Shown here in pieces: positions 6,462 to 8,433 of a DNA stretch of 8,433 nt. The DNA comes from an uncultured Chromatiaceae bacterium. Its GTDB lineage: Bacteria > Pseudomonadota > Gammaproteobacteria > Enterobacterales > Alteromonadaceae. The stretch is from the NCBI GenBank assembly GCA_946481195.1, contig CAMLNG010000146.1, positions 1 through 8,433 on the forward strand, given 5' to 3'. Both the position numbers and the translations under genes were made by a program. The notes under the pieces were generated by a model. The model ran no database searches. It saw only the letters and a program-made list of their open reading frames with translations, and was not told the DNA's origin. Within the stretch, counting starts at the first letter, position 1, and each line of letters starts with the position of its first letter.

Positions 6462-8213
6462 TTGACCGCTCCCCAGCCATCGACGACTGCTACATTCCGC
6501 CGCCTTATGCGTTATATGAAACCGTACCGTGGCGGTTTTATTCTGGCGACTTTGGGTATGATTGGTTATGCCCTGATTGATGCCCTGTTTATCGCCAAGT
6601 TTGGTGATTTTATCGACCGCGGCATCGCTGAAAAAGACTATGACTATCTCGCCATGATCCCGCTGGCGTTGATCCTGATGTTTACCATCCGCGGGATTCT
6701 GAATTTTATCGCCACTTATTGCCTGCACTGGGCTGGTACCAATGTGGTAAAAGACCTGCGCCAGCAATTGTTTGAACATATGATCAAGCTGCCGGTCAGT
6801 TACCACGACCAGCACAGTACCGGCGAACTCATCTCCCGTATCACCTACGACGCCGAGCAAATTAAACAGGCCTCGAGTAAAGCCTTAGCTGCGTTGCTGC
6901 ACGAAGGCGCGCTGGTGATTGGTCTGATTGCTGTGATGTTTTACAAAAGCTGGCAATTGTCGGCGATATTTTTAGTCATTACGCCGCTGATTGCCGTGAT
7001 TGTCGCGACCGTTTCCAGACGGTTCCGCTCGATCAGTAAACGTATGCAATCTTCAATGGGCAATGTAACCAGCAGCTCTGAGCAAATGCTCAATGGCCAC
7101 AAGGTGATCCTGGCTTTTGGTGGTGAGCAGTTGGAGGCGGAGCGCTTCGCCGGCGTCAATAACCAAAACCGTCAGCTCGATGTCAAACTCGAATCCACCC
7201 GGGCTATGTCGGTATCGCTTATTCAGGTAATTGCCTCTTTTGCCGTGGCTTTTGTCGTGTATATGGCAAGTTTTCCCGAAATGCTTGAGCAACTGACGCC
7301 GGGTATTTTTACGACCATCATAGTGTCAATGACGATGTTGTTAAAACCGCTGAAACAGCTGACGACTATCAATGGTGAGTTCCAAAAAGGTATGGCGGCC
7401 GCTCAGTCGGTATTCGCTGTGCTGGACCAGCAACCTGAGCAAGACCATGGCACTGTGGAGCTGGAAAACGTGCGCGGTGCTTTATCAGTACAAGGTCTGA
7501 ATTTTCAGTACCCGGGTCATGAGCAGCTGGTATTAAAAGACATCAATTTTGACGTTGAGCCCGGTCAGACGGTGGCGTTAGTTGGCCGTTCCGGTAGCGG
7601 CAAAACTACGATTTCCAGTTTGCTACCGCGGTTTTATGAAATCAGCCAGGGCGAAATTCTGCTCGATGGCCACAGAGTGCAGGACTGCACATTAAGCAGT
7701 TTACGCCGGCAGATTGCCGTGGTGTCACAACAAGTCGTGTTGTTTAACGACACCATTGCCAACAATATTGCATACGCCTACCGCGGGGAATTGAGCCGCG
7801 AACAGCTGGAATTGGTGGCAGAAAAAGCCCATGTCATGGAATTTGCCCGGCAGTTGCCAGAGGGGCTGGATACCATGATTGGTGAAAATGGCGTGATGTT
7901 ATCCGGCGGTCAGCGTCAGCGTATTGCCATTGCCAGGGCTTTGTTAAAACAAGCGCCGGTGTTGATTCTGGATGAAGCCACTTCTGCATTAGATACTGAA
8001 TCTGAAAGAAAAATTCAGGCTGCATTGGATGAATTGCTGAAAAACCGCACCAGCATTGTCATCGCACACCGGTTGTCGACCATTGAAAAAGCCGATTTGA
8101 TATTGGTGATGGATCAGGGCCGCATCGTTGAACGCGGCACCCATCAAAGCCTGCTGGCGCAGGAAGGTTATTACGCCAGCCTATATAAGATGCAGTTTGG
8201 GGACAGTGTTTGA
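6462..8213 (+). CDS. msbA: MsbA, lipid A / LPS flippase (ABC transporter)
   Basis: MsbA flips core-lipid A across the inner membrane using ATP. The 583-residue half-transporter has the family length (E. coli 582). Six membrane helices occupy about 1-320. STGELISRITYDAEQI (119-134) and SSEQMLNGHKVILAFGG (205-221) are characteristic intracellular segments. The nucleotide-binding domain has Walker A GRSGSGKTT (375-383), Q-loop VSQ (Q423), signature LSGGQ (480-484), Walker B VLILDEA (500-506) and H-loop His536. The start is TTG at 6462: AGGA at 6450-6453 lies 8 bases before it, and TFRRL at 11-15 lines up with the E. coli N-terminus, so the first ATG (codon 16) would be too short. From memory of E. 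coli MsbA, the LPS-contacting R78 and K299 are conserved (R77, K298), while R148 is His147 here. It overlaps lpxK by 4 bases. Confidence 0.98.
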   Translation: MTAPQPSTTATFRRLMRYMKPYRGGFILATLGMIGYALIDALFIAKFGDFIDRGIAEKDYDYLAMIPLALILMFTIRGILNFIATYCLHWAGTNVVKDLRQQLFEHMIKLPVSYHDQHSTGELISRITYDAEQIKQASSKALAALLHEGALVIGLIAVMFYKSWQLSAIFLVITPLIAVIVATVSRRFRSISKRMQSSMGNVTSSSEQMLNGHKVILAFGGEQLEAERFAGVNNQNRQLDVKLESTRAMSVSLIQVIASFAVAFVVYMASFPEMLEQLTPGIFTTIIVSMTMLLKPLKQLTTINGEFQKGMAAAQSVFAVLDQQPEQDHGTVELENVRGALSVQGLNFQYPGHEQLVLKDINFDVEPGQTVALVGRSGSGKTTISSLLPRFYEISQGEILLDGHRVQDCTLSSLRRQIAVVSQQVVLFNDTIANNIAYAYRGELSREQLELVAEKAHVMEFARQLPEGLDTMIGENGVMLSGGQRQRIAIARALLKQAPVLILDEATSALDTESERKIQAALDELLKNRTSIVIAHRLSTIEKADLILVMDQGRIVERGTHQSLLAQEGYYASLYKMQFGDSV

Positions 8214-8433
8214 ACGCCTTAGAGCGCAGCTGGTATCAAAAATTCGGCTGGAGCTGGTTGTTATTACCACTCAGTCTGCTGTTTTGGTTGCTAAGCGCAG
8301 CGCGCCGGCTGGCATTTCGTTTAGGCCTGAAAACGCAGCAGCGCTTACGGGTGCCAGTGGTGGTAGTCGGCAATATCAGTGTCGGTGGTACCGGTAAAAC
8401 CCCGGTTACGCTGCGTTTGTGCGAGATTTTACA
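8210..8433 (+). CDS. lpxK: LpxK, tetraacyldisaccharide 4'-kinase (3' partial)
   Basis: LpxK phosphorylates the 4' position of the lipid A disaccharide precursor at the cytoplasmic face of the inner membrane. Only the first 74 codons are in the window; the frame runs off the right edge. It begins MNALERSWYQKFGWSWLLLPL, followed by a hydrophobic membrane-anchoring helix at about 16-30, and reaches the family's P-loop VVVGNISVGGTGKTP (51-65), in which GGTGKT is the nucleotide-binding core. The start is TTG at 8210-8212, overlapping the msbA stop as TTGA, with a purine-rich GGGGA at 8199-8203 as a probable ribosome binding site 6 bases upstream. The overlap implies translational coupling to msbA, as expected for the conserved msbA-lpxK operon. 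The N-terminal length matches E. coli LpxK. Confidence 0.93.
   Translation, partial: MNALERSWYQKFGWSWLLLPLSLLFWLLSAARRLAFRLGLKTQQRLRVPVVVVGNISVGGTGKTPVTLRLCEIL

Noticed and set aside
6333..6860. 175-residue minus-strand ORF across the comEC-msbA junction
   Set aside because: It is complementary to the conserved msbA N-terminus and the comEC end, and resembles no family I recognise.
1..8433. Novel defence system, prophage, transposon or CRISPR in this window
   Set aside because: All substantial ORFs are recognised core envelope or competence genes or shadows of them; no repeats, integrase, att site or compositional break was seen.

Overview
The window is a chromosomal envelope-biogenesis segment from a Gram-negative gammaproteobacterium. 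Gene order and protein sequences fit an Alteromonadales/Chromatiaceae-type marine or freshwater genus such as Rheinheimera or Alishewanella, but that genus guess is low confidence. The proteins closely resemble E. coli LolC, LolD, LolE, MsbA and LpxK in their diagnostic motifs. Coding density is very high, with no stretch over 100 bases free of genes, no mobile element, no RNA gene and no CRISPR array.

Layout. Bases 1-2987 (+ strand) carry lolC (5' end outside the window), lolD and lolE, which encode the ABC transporter that releases outer-membrane lipoproteins from the inner membrane to LolA. Bases 2991-4054 (- strand) carry two tandem DUF2062 membrane-protein paralogues, convergent with lolE. 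Bases 4080-6389 (+) carry full-length comEC/rec2, the inner-membrane DNA-uptake channel, divergent from the DUF2062 pair with only 25 bp between start codons. Bases 6462-8213 (+) carry msbA, the lipid A flippase. From 8210 to the window end lies the 5' part of lpxK, the lipid A 4'-kinase, overlapping msbA by 4 bases.

How they work together. LolCDE sorts lipoproteins, and MsbA and LpxK make and export lipid A, so most of the window serves the outer membrane. comEC next to msbA-lpxK is a known gammaproteobacterial arrangement (ycaI-msbA-lpxK in E. coli). The DUF2062 proteins have no established role.

The one real anomaly is in lolC: an in-frame TAG (851-853) separates most of the gene from an intact, in-frame 50-codon tail that encodes the fourth membrane helix and the conserved C-terminus. 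In an essential gene this means a sequencing error, a very recent nonsense mutation, or readthrough. Secondary points are the DUF2062 duplication, four GATC sites in 39 bp upstream of comEC, TTG starts on both msbA and lpxK, and TAG terminating five of the seven genes whose ends are visible. I found no convincing evidence of a previously undescribed system.
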